Of a stretch of DNA of 64,000 bases, positions 28,101 through 41,900 are shown piece after piece; positions within the stretch are counted from its first letter, which is position 1; each line of letters begins with the position of its first letter. Position numbers and translations under genes: made by a program. Location of the stretch: assembly GCA_017562135.1 (NCBI GenBank), contig QEYB01001479.1, positions 124,001 through 188,000 of the forward strand, read 5' to 3'. Under the pieces are notes generated by a model. That model ran no database searches. It was not told where the DNA came from and was given only the letters and a program-made list of their open reading frames with translations. This DNA comes from Dipylidium caninum (taxonomy: Eukaryota; Platyhelminthes; Cestoda; Cyclophyllidea; Dipylidiidae).

Positions 28101-30068
28101 TGAGTAAGAAAATATGGAAGTGACTTTTGTGATTGATGTCAAGTTTTAAGTTAGACTCGAGGAGAAAAGTTATAAGCGAGCTAGTTAGTGTTTTTTGGTA
28201 GTTACTCCCCAGTACTCGGAACGGAAAGAAAGAAGTGGGAGGGTTGAGTAAAAGTACCTGTTCCATAGGAAAATAACACTGTTATCATGTGACGAGTTTG
28301 ATTTAGTCCGTAAAATATCCAATGACGACACAAGCCCATCTTTTTCATAGTGCCATTAATAGTGAGACTATCTTCAAAATACGCAAAAATTTAACTCAAT
28401 ATATCGAGTTAAAAAGACGGATATATAGCAAGAATATAAAATGACTTTCTAAAAGCTTTTATAACTTCTACCTAATCAATTACTTGACAGAATTTTTATA
28501 TGCAACCATATTGGGTAAAAAACCACGAATTAATGATAAACCACTGCATAAGTGTTATAGGCAAACTTATAAATTAACCCAATAAATTGTACGAGAGCTA
28601 TAGAATGGGTAGACATTGTGAGTTAAAGTCAACATTGAAAGCTTTGACATTATTTTAAATTAATTCAAATTAAGAAATAGAAACCGTTAGAAAAAAATGA
28701 ATCGAAAGCCCTCAACTCAAAATTCACACAGTTAAAATTACCTCCGATTATCCTAATTATAAAATTTCCCGCAGGAAATACGTTCAGGTTGTTGTCAAGA
28801 CAGTAGTTTCAAAGTAATAAAGTGACCAAACCGCCAAAGTAGAACACGGACAAGAGAATCTGACAATGGAGTCGAATTATTATAGTCACCAAATATTTCT
28901 GTTGACTCTGACAATATTCACATAAGTGAGGAAGTTTACATGAGCAGCACTTAACTGAATTGCACATTTAGGCACACAAGACTAAGTGGTGGTATGTCAG
29001 AACCACTAAGCTCCCGCATATGCGAGTAACGTCACCTATCTTGAGGCTCTTACAGTAAATACAGCCAATTTTGATAAGTATTCGCTAAGAAACTGTTTCA
29101 ATAATAGTGATGCGACGAAATATCTTAGTGTCTTGTATCACTTGTAAACACAGTCGCTCCGATTAATATCTCAAAGAAAATAAGCACCTAAGCAAATAAT
29201 CAAAATACTACCAGCCTTATATGTCTTCTATAAAGACGCAGGTTCAAAATACTCATTAATATCTCCCACAGCTAATTTTCACCTGCATCACCCATTGCAA
29301 ATCGGCGTCGGTGTCCAACATGACAGAAAAGCGTTTGCAACGAGTCTCTGTCTCCACTGTTGATCTAACTATAACCGCTGTCTTATTTTCATTGGCGTTA
29401 TTGCCATGGCGTCCAAGAGCACGTTTCTGCTGTGACGGAGCAGTCGCTGGAGCTGTCTCTATCGATGCGGATGCTCCAGTTCCGACTGTCTTCCTGCATG
29501 AACAGTCAGCCTAGAAATGAATGAACACTCTCGTTTGACCAAATTAATATTTTTTTTCATCCTAATAGACCAGTAGTCTAGTATTCCATAAGATTCAATA
29601 ATGTAGGCCATCTTTAAAAGTTAGAGGTCACAACGCCATCTAAAACATCTACATTAGAACTTTAAAAATTTAATAAGAGAAGAAGGTTTCGTGGATAGAG
29701 TTGTCGCAAAGATAATAAAACAAAAAATCGTTTAACTTGAAACGGAAATTCCGACTTAAGTGTCATGAAGGTAGTAAAGTTGATGAAAAAAAATTATAAT
29801 AATAAATAAGGCGAATACATCCAATATGAGCAGTAATTGGTCCACGAAGTTTATGAACCTCAAAAATCAACAAAATTTTCCTATAACAAAAACCCCAAAT
29901 ATTTCGTAGACTAGGATGAAAATTAAAAGAGCGTACCGTTAAACTGAGGACGATTTCGCGGGTAGTAATACTGGCTGCCTCAGGGGGGAATTGTGATAAA
30001 ATGCTTCTCTCCTCGAATATCTTTTTCTTAATCTGAGTAGAAACAGCATCCCAACTGTCGCCATTCAT
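1156..30068 (-). CDS. RALGAPB: Ral GTPase-activating protein subunit beta, 20 exons
   Basis: This is the non-catalytic beta subunit of the RalGAP complex. With an alpha subunit it promotes GTP hydrolysis by RalA/RalB and acts upstream of mTORC1 and exocytosis. Exons, in transcript order: 30068-29937, 29510-29283, 27827-27476, 25075-24822, 23022-22722, 22658-22505, 22267-22032, 18930-18528, 16521-16359, 15467-15333, 13989-13692, 12212-12087, 11707-11600, 11511-11374, 10118-9880, 6930-6348, 5888-5705, 4647-4248, 2936-2693, 1676-1156. Junction phases agree throughout and total 5,199 nt, about 1,732 residues against about 1,494 in human. Matching blocks include YGLT (exon 3), TWFRILHLLGNPVDL (exon 6), VDLFLGI (7), GPWLFEAA (8), GRAEAMACLCRIF (9), LHSLIINAFHCLGVWL (15), VFVFYVKQ (18), FYWADASTE (19) and IHPLGNNGLFRI (20). 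The start ATG (30066-30068) is followed by a conserved-looking Trp. The last residues diverge from the family, so the C terminus may be alternatively spliced. Several acceptors (5888, 4647, 2936) were chosen by phase. Confidence 0.9.
5420..5432. repeat. Short CT dinucleotide repeat
   Basis: A short run of alternating C and T lies in RALGAPB intron 17. In the transcript it reads as GA. It is a simple repeat with no assigned function. Confidence 0.7.
6931..9879 (-). other. RALGAPB intron 15 (2.9 kb)
   Basis: This intron lies between the exon with the LHSLIINAF block and the 583-nt exon. Frames here are short and low-complexity in look. I find no exon-like signal and no recognisable mobile element. 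Confidence 0.55.
17538..17550. repeat. Poly-G tract, 13 bases
   Basis: A run of 13 G on the plus strand lies inside RALGAPB intron 8, so the transcript carries poly-C. It is a simple homopolymer with no other visible role, and its length may be unreliable in the assembly. Confidence 0.9.
18931..22031 (-). other. Largest RALGAPB intron (3.1 kb)
   Basis: This intron lies between RALGAPB exons 7 and 8. Minus-strand frames inside it are short and carry no family signal. On the plus strand it is A-rich, i.e. T-rich in the transcript, like the other introns of this gene. I see no nested gene. Confidence 0.6.
25076..27475 (-). other. RALGAPB intron 3 (2.4 kb)
   Basis: This AT-rich intron separates the exon carrying the YGLT block from the exon with LLTGPLWDHLL. 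Phase 1 is kept across it (G|GT forms Gly). No other gene was seen inside. Confidence 0.55.
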
Positions 30069-31976
30069 TTGAAAATGGTGCTTTTTATACCACGTTTACG
30101 CAACTTAAGAGAAATCATAGTGGTTAACAAAACTATAAGTAATTATTAAAGCATGCATCGCCAAAAACCTATTCCAAACACCTAATGCAAAAAAAAGTTG
30201 AAGACGGAAAAAGGTGGCACACTGTACTATATAATGCAGAATAGTATCATGGATCAGTTGTATACTTCCCAACATTGCCACGTTATTATTCTCAAAGTAA
30301 GTGCATTGTCCCATTAAAAAAAAATAAGAGCATAAATGAAAATTTTCATATACTTTTTATAAAAGGAATATGACTCGCAATAACACCTGTACAAACCAAA
30401 AATGCCATTATTATACTGCTTTTCACAGATGCAAAAATGAAATTGATTGTAAATCAACTATTCTAAGGAAATAAAATTAATTAGAGCTCATAAAGGAATT
30501 ATTTGTAGCTAATGAAAGATGGGCTGAATTAGTGAAGCTGTGACAACTTAAAAAACGATTGATAGCTTCAAAAGAGGACCATTATTAATTAATAGTCGAT
30601 GTTACGTTAGAGAACATTGAAATATGATTACCAGAAAAGAGAAGAGTATTAAATGAAACGAGAAAAGGCTAATGGAATTTCCTGAGAAGGGAGCATAAAT
30701 ATAGGTTATGACGTTACAACACTAACCAGGACTTATTAACTAAGAAAAGGGGATGAATAACGAAACGAACGTATTCAAGCGCTTGGTAAAAAGGATTCGT
30801 ATAATATTTTTAAATATAAGGAGTGAAATCAAATAATGTAAGTTATCAGGTGGTGTCTGAGGGGAAAAATATCAATGTTCAAGGTATGACCAAGAGTAAT
30901 TTGACTTTGTGGAATCATAATATTAACATATGATATCATATCATATTAGAGAAGAAAAATTGAAAGCAAGGCGCGTGCAGAAATTTAGCAATGTTGAAAT
31001 TACTCTAAGGACTGTATAACAGTTTGAAGAAATAATGACAGAGATAATCTGCGCCGCCCAGCGATCCGAACCACAAGGCCGGAGAAAAGCGTTACGGGAA
31101 TAGACGTATGAGCCACAGGCTGAAACGACGGGTCAAACAAGTGGTGATAAAATATGCGAGACAAAAAGGATAGAATTGACCGGAAAAACTACAAGAGAAC
31201 TCTAATTACACCTATGCATTTATTGTACGTGAAATGGATTGATGCAAACCAAATGATAAATAATTTTTTAAACTTTCGTAGGTAAAAAATGCCAAATTTC
31301 CGCGGTTTCTAATTAAGTTTGCCTAATGCGCAAATAAATGAGGAACTAGGTAGCATTTGCCCGTGTAAGGAATGTAATATAATCGCAGATCGAAAATATA
31401 CTTTGTTAAGCCCATGCCGTATTGGCATATGAAGAGCAATGGATAAGACCAAAGACAGCGTTTGGTCAAAGCTGCCTTCCACGATATATGGTAATAATCT
31501 ATTTAGAGCTTACAAATTACTGCTATAGGAATACAAAATGTGAAACTTTCTCACAGTTGCGTGAGCAAGCATAATAATTGTTGGAAGCGATATAAGATAT
31601 GCTACATTTCGTTAAAAAATTTACATGATAAATAGGAAGATTAGCAACTATTGGTGTCAAATATTGTTCTACAATATCGCCGAACACAAGGGAAAGACCT
31701 TATGGGCTGCTGTTATAGAAAGGTCTCAGACCGAAATTCCTGGGAACCTAGATTCAAGTCACTGCCATAGCTTCTAGACTTTTTTGAGTGATTATTGAAT
31801 GCATCATGACCTACTGCCTGCTACCAGTATATTTTACAGTTTGTTTACAAGCCTACCCGCCGAAATAATTAATTATCAATTGTTAATAAAGTTTTAATTT
31901 TCCCTCCCCTTGAGGAAGTTTAACCGCATCGGACCTAACGCTACCTTGCCTTGAGCATATTTTGACTTTAATTAAG
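30069..31976. promoter_or_regulatory. Divergent spacer between RALGAPB and MCM5
   Basis: The start codons of RALGAPB (minus) and MCM5 (plus) face away from each other across 1.9 kb with no supported gene. Promoters and 5' untranslated exons of both genes should lie here. The sequence is AT-rich with only short frames. I see no CpG-dense core and no unambiguous TATA or E2F site, so the promoter role is inferred from gene order alone. Confidence 0.5.
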
Positions 31977-34899
<2,923 letters not shown>

Positions 34900-35805
34900 A
34901 TCACCTACCGAAGTTTTTTACAGTTTGAAATATACTTCGTGCGTTTTAGTCTCCTCTCGAAGCCCTTTATGTTATCGCAGGCGGTCATGTCCCATTGTGG
35001 GAGTGGCCAGTGCGCTCGTGCTTTTAAGTACGCGCGGGTGTGTGCGGTGCCGTCGGCGCCGGTTATTTTGGGACACCTACACTTAATGCTTTTGTGAAGG
35101 AGACCGATGGAGCTTAGGTCGACCGAGCCAGTTTCCGCTTTGGTGGGGTGCCGGTGCTTGACTCGGGTGAGGTGCCGGTATGAGGTTCGTACCGTAGTGG
35201 GGGATGACGTGGGTCGCCAACCGGGTTGTTTTGCCACATTACTAACTTAGGTTTGTCGTTACGCGAGGGTTCAGGTGTATCATATTCTCAATTAACAGAT
35301 CACACAACGTTTCTTTAAAGCAACGTAGGAACAACCACATATAGTGTAAAGATTAAAGGGTTTTCAGTTTGTTATTGGAGCTCACGGGTAGGCCGTCTTT
35401 GGTAGATGTAGATAATTAAAACGTACCTAACAAAATGTCTTCTTTAAATTTATGCCGTAGTTGTTGTTTAGGAATGTTTTAATACGTAACTGGAGTTGCA
35501 CTTTTACAATCGCCTCGGTTGGCACGCCCGTTAGCGATTACAATGTACATTGTTGGTTTATCTCATGCGTATATCGGTTAGGGTTAAAAAATCGAATTTG
35601 TCGAGGAAATGTCCAAGCGCTTGTACCCACGCTTCTACAGGCACCCATGTACATGAATGTGCAGAAACCTTGGACCAAGCAAAACCTGATAAACCGTGTG
35701 TTATTGCCAATTTCTTTTTTCAATTATTGAAACTTGATGTTTTAATGTTATTTTTCCGATGGTATTCAACATTTGGGTGTCTGTTCTGCCACTCATTGCT
35801 TACTT
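34900..35805. other. MCM5-RBM34 spacer with a GC-rich patch
   Basis: Both flanking genes run on the plus strand. Between about 34,980 and 35,230 base composition turns GC- and CpG-rich, unlike its surroundings, and a 110-codon minus-strand frame (34,905-35,237) runs through it. That frame is basic and Thr/His-rich with no family I recognise. The patch could be the RBM34 promoter, a non-coding RNA or a mobile-element remnant. Confidence 0.45.
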
Positions 35806-37644
35806 ATGCCTCAGACGTATGATACTGACAATTTGCCCGAAACAGGAAAAAGAATCGCGGAGTACTTAGATCGAAAAACATTAGAAACTCTACCAAAAAC
35901 GACCTATTACTGACTCTACGTGACTGCCGCAAATCCTTCGATGCTGCGTCGTTTTCGAGTAACGCCGCTAATGATGGTCCAACATTCTTCACATCCAGAA
36001 CGTACGTCCTTATCCTCATATCTTCAAGATGATATATGTAGGCATTATTGATGGTAAAGCGTCTGTTTTCTGACAACACACCTTAATTTATTTAGTGAAC
36101 AGCGAGAAAGTCTGAAATTTGAAAAGGATCGTCTGAGGCGAACCGTTTTTGTTGGCAATCTTCCTCCTTGGTTGTCCAAAGGCAGTCTATATAAACTATT
36201 TTTCAATGCTCTTAAGGACGCAAAAATTGATCCTTGTGATTGCAAAATCGAGTCCGTTCGCCTTCGTGGAGCAGTGCCATTGAGTGGTAGCACCAGCAAG
36301 CAAGCGAGGAAAAGATCTTCTATTAAGCACGAATTTGCAGGTATTTCTCTGGCCTTGACGTTTCCTTTTTTTGTCGGAGGTTGCGGCGTTATTAATTTCC
36401 ATGGCGTCTTAATAGTCCGCTTTATACTCTGCTGACAAAAACATTTCTTAAGTGTACACGAGTGTGTAGTGCAACATGGCTGACATTGTCCAGATTAACT
36501 GCTTTATGATGGTTTGAGCAGTTGTCTGAGGACGTTGGAGTAAGCATTTTGTTTTTGTTACGCCTGCTATCCTTGCATTTTGCCACTCTAATGTCCTAGC
36601 ACCTGTTGATCCTGCTGCAATATTAAGATTCATCTAAAATCGGGCACCTATGCAGGAAATTAATCTCCCGTTAAGTCCCTTCGCCCGTGTCTATTCCCTA
36701 AAATTGTCCCTAGAATACTTATTATTTGTTTTATATTTGTGTATTGACTTTTTTATAATAGCTGGTGACAAACATTCTCAAATTGGCTTTGTGGTGTTCA
36801 CCTCCACTGTGGGGATCCCTACTGCTTTGAAGCTGAATGGTTATTTTCTCGTCAAGGATGATACCGACACAGGTCGCCACATTAGAGTTGATGTTTGCGG
36901 TCGACAAAAACCTTCCTACAACGTACATAAAAGCATTTTCATTGGCAATCTTCCCTTTTCTTGCAATGAAGAGGAGGTAAAATCGTAGTTTGCGTGAAAA
37001 TCTATTTACTCGATTAACATTTTTCGCATCAAAACTATACCGTTTACTATGTGCAACCGTTTCAACTGATAATAATTATCTTTAGTAGGTATAGTGAAGT
37101 TTACAGTTCATTCTTGCTTTTATTTTTATCATCGTTTCTGTTTTTTTAGGTTCGTCAAGTATTTATGCCATTTGGCAACGTCACGAATGTTAGATTGATC
37201 CGTGATCGGAATACGGGTGCGGTGAAGGGTATTGGTTTCGTGGAGTTTGAGAACTCTAGTTCAGTTTCGCTCGCTATTAGAAAGGCTGCAATTGGCAATT
37301 CTTCTGACGGCCCGCAGGGTATCGTGGTTGGTGATCGTCATTTACGCGTTAAAGCTTGGAAATCAATAAAAAAGCCTAAAGAGGCGAGTAAACGACGTTT
37401 AAACCTTGGACCCCACCAGGAAAAAGGATTTGTTAATGTAATTGGAAGTGGAAGCAAAAGCTGCATCAGAATTCCAACCAACTTGCGGGGGGCAGCAGCA
37501 CGAAAACAGTTTGTAAAGCGTGCTTATCAGAAACGGAAATACAGAAAAAATGCCGTTCCCGCAGGTAGCAGTATCAGGCGAAGTCTGAAAAAAGAGGAGG
37601 GTACGAAAGACTTATCGGTTGCACAGAATTTGATTAGTATGTAA
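35806..37644 (+). CDS. RBM34: RNA-binding protein 34-like, two RRM domains, apparent frameshift in exon 1
   Basis: RBM34 (yeast Nop12 relative) is a nucleolar protein tied to pre-rRNA processing. Exons: 35806-36001, 36096-36340, 36762-36976, 37150-37644. RRM1 starts with RTVFVGNLP and carries the long loop between its halves typical of this family (IESVRLRG then a Ser/Lys-rich insert). RRM2 has RNP2 SIFIGNLPF and RNP1 KGIGFVEF. The C terminus is Lys/Arg-rich, as expected for a nucleolar protein. Exons 2-4 are firm. Exon 1 opens with ATG at 35806, but its frame hits a stop after 35 codons, while a second frame stays open to the splice donor. One extra A in the A5 run at 35874-35878 would join them and give a 383-residue protein in phase throughout. 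Otherwise the exon could start at an acceptor ending at 35845 with an unseen upstream exon. Confidence 0.88.
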
Positions 37645-38910
37645 ACATCATTACTTCTGCTTCTTTATGAAAATTCTTTCTGTTTTATTGCTAGGTGGAG
37701 CTGAAAACTTATATACACTTATAAACAATCGGAAGTTTTGGTTGTGAGAGTGTTAGCAGCTAGTCCACACTTATTTCTTGGTTTGGCAAAGACGATGACC
37801 GTTAGTGTTGCGGCCATATGATGCGCTTTAATATTGATAAAACAGAATAGATTAAGCTTAAATTGGAATCAGTTGGACTTGAATTCCTTTAAGACCATGG
37901 GGATGTAGAGTGGATAATTGTACTGCTGCGCTTGTTGAGAATCATGCGCTGTCGGCGAGGCTGTGAGGCCTAGTATGTACGTAAGTCCATAGGATCTTAA
38001 ACAAGCTTGAGCGATTATTGAAGTAATGGGCTAATTTGGAGAAGGGCTTAGTCTCTTTTCCGGGAAAGGAAGTCATTACAGTGGCCTAGCGACGCTTACA
38101 TTTTGAGAAGAGGGCTAGGCCTGTTTGCATATTCCTGCGTTGTAGGGATTTCGGAGAAAAGGATTATTCGCTTGAGTGTCAATGAGTTAAACCGCGTATA
38201 CTGGTATCGCTGTTCGAAATGCGCTGAAGTGTTACTCGATCCCAGTCGTGCATTCCAATCTATAAGTATGATGGCCCGCGGTATATAGTTTGAATTACGT
38301 AAGAGAGTGTAATATTGCCGAGAAACGACTTGATTAGGTGCCGGTAGGGATTTATGCTCGGGGGTGGTAGGTTGATTTCCACGCATGGCGGTCTGCGCGT
38401 CACGAGACATCATCATGGGCGGGGAAGGGGTGATGGGCGTGACAACCAGTAACCGGGATGGGGAGCGGCGCATGCGTAACATATCCACCGGCCCATGAGG
38501 CTGAAAGGATCAATTACATCACAAGAAGGAATATGGAAGAAGGGTACTAACGGATATAGGGGAACAGATGAGCAGTCAATATCGTATATATGTCTGCATG
38601 TTCTTCCTCATGATCGATTAAGGCATACCGCAATTATCCGAAGTATAATATTGGTTGCCAGGCGAATGTTGAAAAGTTTAAGCGGACGTGAATTAAAAAT
38701 CAAAAATTTAACCTTAAAAATTTTATTGTTTTTCTAATAAACGACAATATCTTTTTATTACGTCACATATTTAAAAGTGTAAACATTAATTGCGTTGTTT
38801 GAAGCCACAACACGCTTTAATTCCTACTCGTTACAGAGCGGTCAAGGTTAAATATTTTATTTTCATTGGGTGAGAGTAGAGTTGTCATCTAGGCTTGCCG
38901 CAGGCCCGGT
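37645..38910. other. RBM34-CEP135 spacer
   Basis: Both neighbours run on the plus strand. A minus-strand 130-codon frame (38,096-38,488) crosses a GC-rich stretch at about 38,330-38,480 and encodes a Pro/Met/Ser-rich stretch (for example TPITPSPPMMMSRDAQ) that I do not recognise. The sequence from 38,500 to 38,910 is AT-rich and probably holds the CEP135 promoter. No gene is claimed. Confidence 0.45.
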
Positions 38911-41900
38911 ATGGTTACTGCACCCGAAGGCTTTCAACGAATACGGAAAAAACTAAATATTTTGGGTTACAAGGAGCCCTTAGGAAAAGATAGTTTGGCT
39001 CTGGTGGAACGTCTTCTTAATGATTTAATCCTTACGACACGCAGCCTGAAAGAATGCAAACAGCGATTCCCGACTAACAACTGTGAAATAGAGGCTGCTC
39101 TGAGATCTGAAAACGAATCCTTGAGGAGCAGGTGTTCTTCTTTCAATCGTAATTTGATAGAACTTCAGCGTTTCTATGAAACTAAAATTGAAGGTGGGGT
39201 GCTTGCATATTTAATCTTCTTAGAATTAAATGACAAAATTCGGCATCTAGATCCTTCGAATCACGAACCCCATTTATTGAAATCACCTGGCACAGAATCC
39301 AAACAATCAAGTAAATCATCCATAATCTTCTCTAAACCTGTGCGTATGAGGTGATGTCTTACTAACTTTTATATCGCCTCATAGTGATGTTACTTTTTGA
39401 TCACTTCTGAAATATTTAGTGACAAGCACTATTTCTAGGTGTATTTTATTATTTACAACATTTTGAGACAAAAAGTTTTCTATACACTGTAAACTCTTTG
39501 TAGAAAACCCTATCACTGTCAATTCTCCAAGACCAAATAATGACCCTGATATTCTCGTCCCCTCCTCCATTAATACATCAGTTGCGCCCCTGGTGGATAG
39601 TGGAGCTCGACTTCAATCTATTACATCCATCGACAATAAATCCTCAAGTGGTGTAATTAATCATGAAATGGATGAAGTAAGTATTTTGTGTCTTCTATTC
39701 CTTTGGCTTTTAAAAATTTGGCCCTTCCCTTTTCGTTAACTTTTGCTACCAATTTTTTGTCACTACATATTCATAATTTAGTAATCTTTCTCTTTGGAAG
39801 AATGATAAAATTTTTGTTGATATTTTGGTGACAATTACGTTGGTTTCATTTTTTAATCATGAGACTCCTTTCATCTGTTGCTTAATGTTTTGAATTCTTT
39901 TCCCAGACCCTAATCTTCTATCCAACTATTTCAAAGAGTGTATCAGTGCATATATTTTAGAGCAATGACTTGAGTACCTTAAAACAACGCTGCTTTCACC
40001 TCGAAAAAAACGTTCTCTTGCTTCAAAGGGAAAAGGATCGACCGAGAAAAGAACTGTGGCGCTCAGAAAACAGGTTTGCTTTTTTTCGTATCCGATCCCC
40101 CTGGGGGTTATATGCTTGTTTCGTAAATTCTTGACGCTATGTGAGATTGATAATTTTCTGAATTTACATTAACTAAATTTTACGACAATATTTTAATTGT
40201 CGAATTCTTTAACAAGGGGCATTGTTAGTGTGTGTGTATTGTTATTAAATAGTAACATTACACTGTTCAACTCTCGTACTGTGTGACCACGGCCTTCCTT
40301 TTTGGTTTCAGATTGAAGGTACGAGATGACGAGATCGAACAACTGCGCAAGATTGTTGAAGAAGAAAAGCCCATTGAGCCTACAATGTCCGAAACGCAGC
40401 AACGCCAGGCAAACCTTATGATAGAGCAGTTACAACAACAAGTAGACCTGTTACAGATGCGCAATACAGATTTGGAAAAAAGCTTGCGTCTGCAGTTGGG
40501 AACAGAAAACCATTCTAATTCTGTGACTGCCATTCCCGTCTCGACTAGTCATGAGCGCGCCTTGCAGTGCGATCTTCTTGAATTTTCTGCAGATAATAAA
40601 GTATGACAACTTTTCAGGACTTTTTTAATGCGGGAACAGTCATTCTGTTTCTGAATTTTCTGTGGCAATTTTCACCGTTAATTTAAACTAAAATCATGCC
40701 TTTTTTCTCCGAGGTTTTGTAAGAAAGCAGTTCTTTGCGATTTTTCCTTCTGTCCGCCTTTTGATTTCAATATATTAACACATGATTACCATAATCCATT
40801 TGCTCTTTTTTATTACCCTGACATAGTTTTTATTTACTTAGCTTAATAGTTGCCCTTGAACTCAGGAATGATCCATTTCGTCTAAAGTAATCACAAGCCA
40901 CGTACGAAGACTTAATAAACCGTTCTCATTTACTTAATTGTTATTATCACAACATCTGTTAAGTCCGACACTATCCCTTATGACTTGGGTACCTCGCAGG
41001 TGAATCGCCTCGATTTGGTGGAGATGCTCGATAACCTTGAAAGGACCAATAACCACTTCCTCAGTCGACGGATGAGTTGGTTAATTCTCGTAAGTTTCTT
41101 TTCACGTTTAAAATAGAATTTTTACATATTTTCTGCGCTCTCCCTTTCACGTAGAAAAAAATATGGTGCTCGAGATTGAACGTTTGAAGCACCTTGTCCC
41201 ACCAGCCAAAAAGCAGATGTCTCTCGTTAATCGCAATAAAAAGAAAGTCACATTCCAAAAAGCTCCCTCAACTTTGTCTGCAACCTCTACCGCCAACATT
41301 CCGTCAAATACCGCGAAACAGATCGCCCCAGCTTACGAGCCTCCTATTAAGGAATACATTGAGGTACATTCCTTTCTCTTTTCCATAATCAACTTATTAT
41401 AGATTATCGCGCTTAGGTTATCTGTTTGTCATTTCTAAGTAATACCTTTATGTAATTGGTTTGATGGGGCTGGTGACCTTCTTTATGGCTTTTATGCCTA
41501 TCTAATTCACTTATTTAGAACTACTGTCGAGCAAATCTCACTTCGAAATTGCCGAAGTATATATACAAAAAAATCCAGATTAAAAATAACCTCTTTCCAC
41601 AAACTCATTGGAAAGTAGTGGGGTTGGTGCAACATGCCAATGCAACGAGTGGTTTTCATTTTTGGAGATCGGTAATTCGTCTTGCACTCGTATTCGGCAT
41701 TTGATATGCACAATAGCATAACAGACAGACGAAATGAATCAAGGACTTAATGGCTATATTGTGTAAATTAAACGTGTTTGAACTAATGTTGAATAAAATT
41801 GCTGCCAACCGCAATTATTTTTTACTTATTTTAGGAAATACCGCGTTCGCAGATACTTTTTATCAGTTCTAATGCTTCGACAATGCTTTCATGCGTTTTT

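Noticed and set aside
31850..31866. Possible E2F-like site upstream of MCM5 (CCCGCCGAAA)
   Set aside because: It resembles but does not match the strict E2F consensus, and a single loose match in 1.9 kb is expected by chance.
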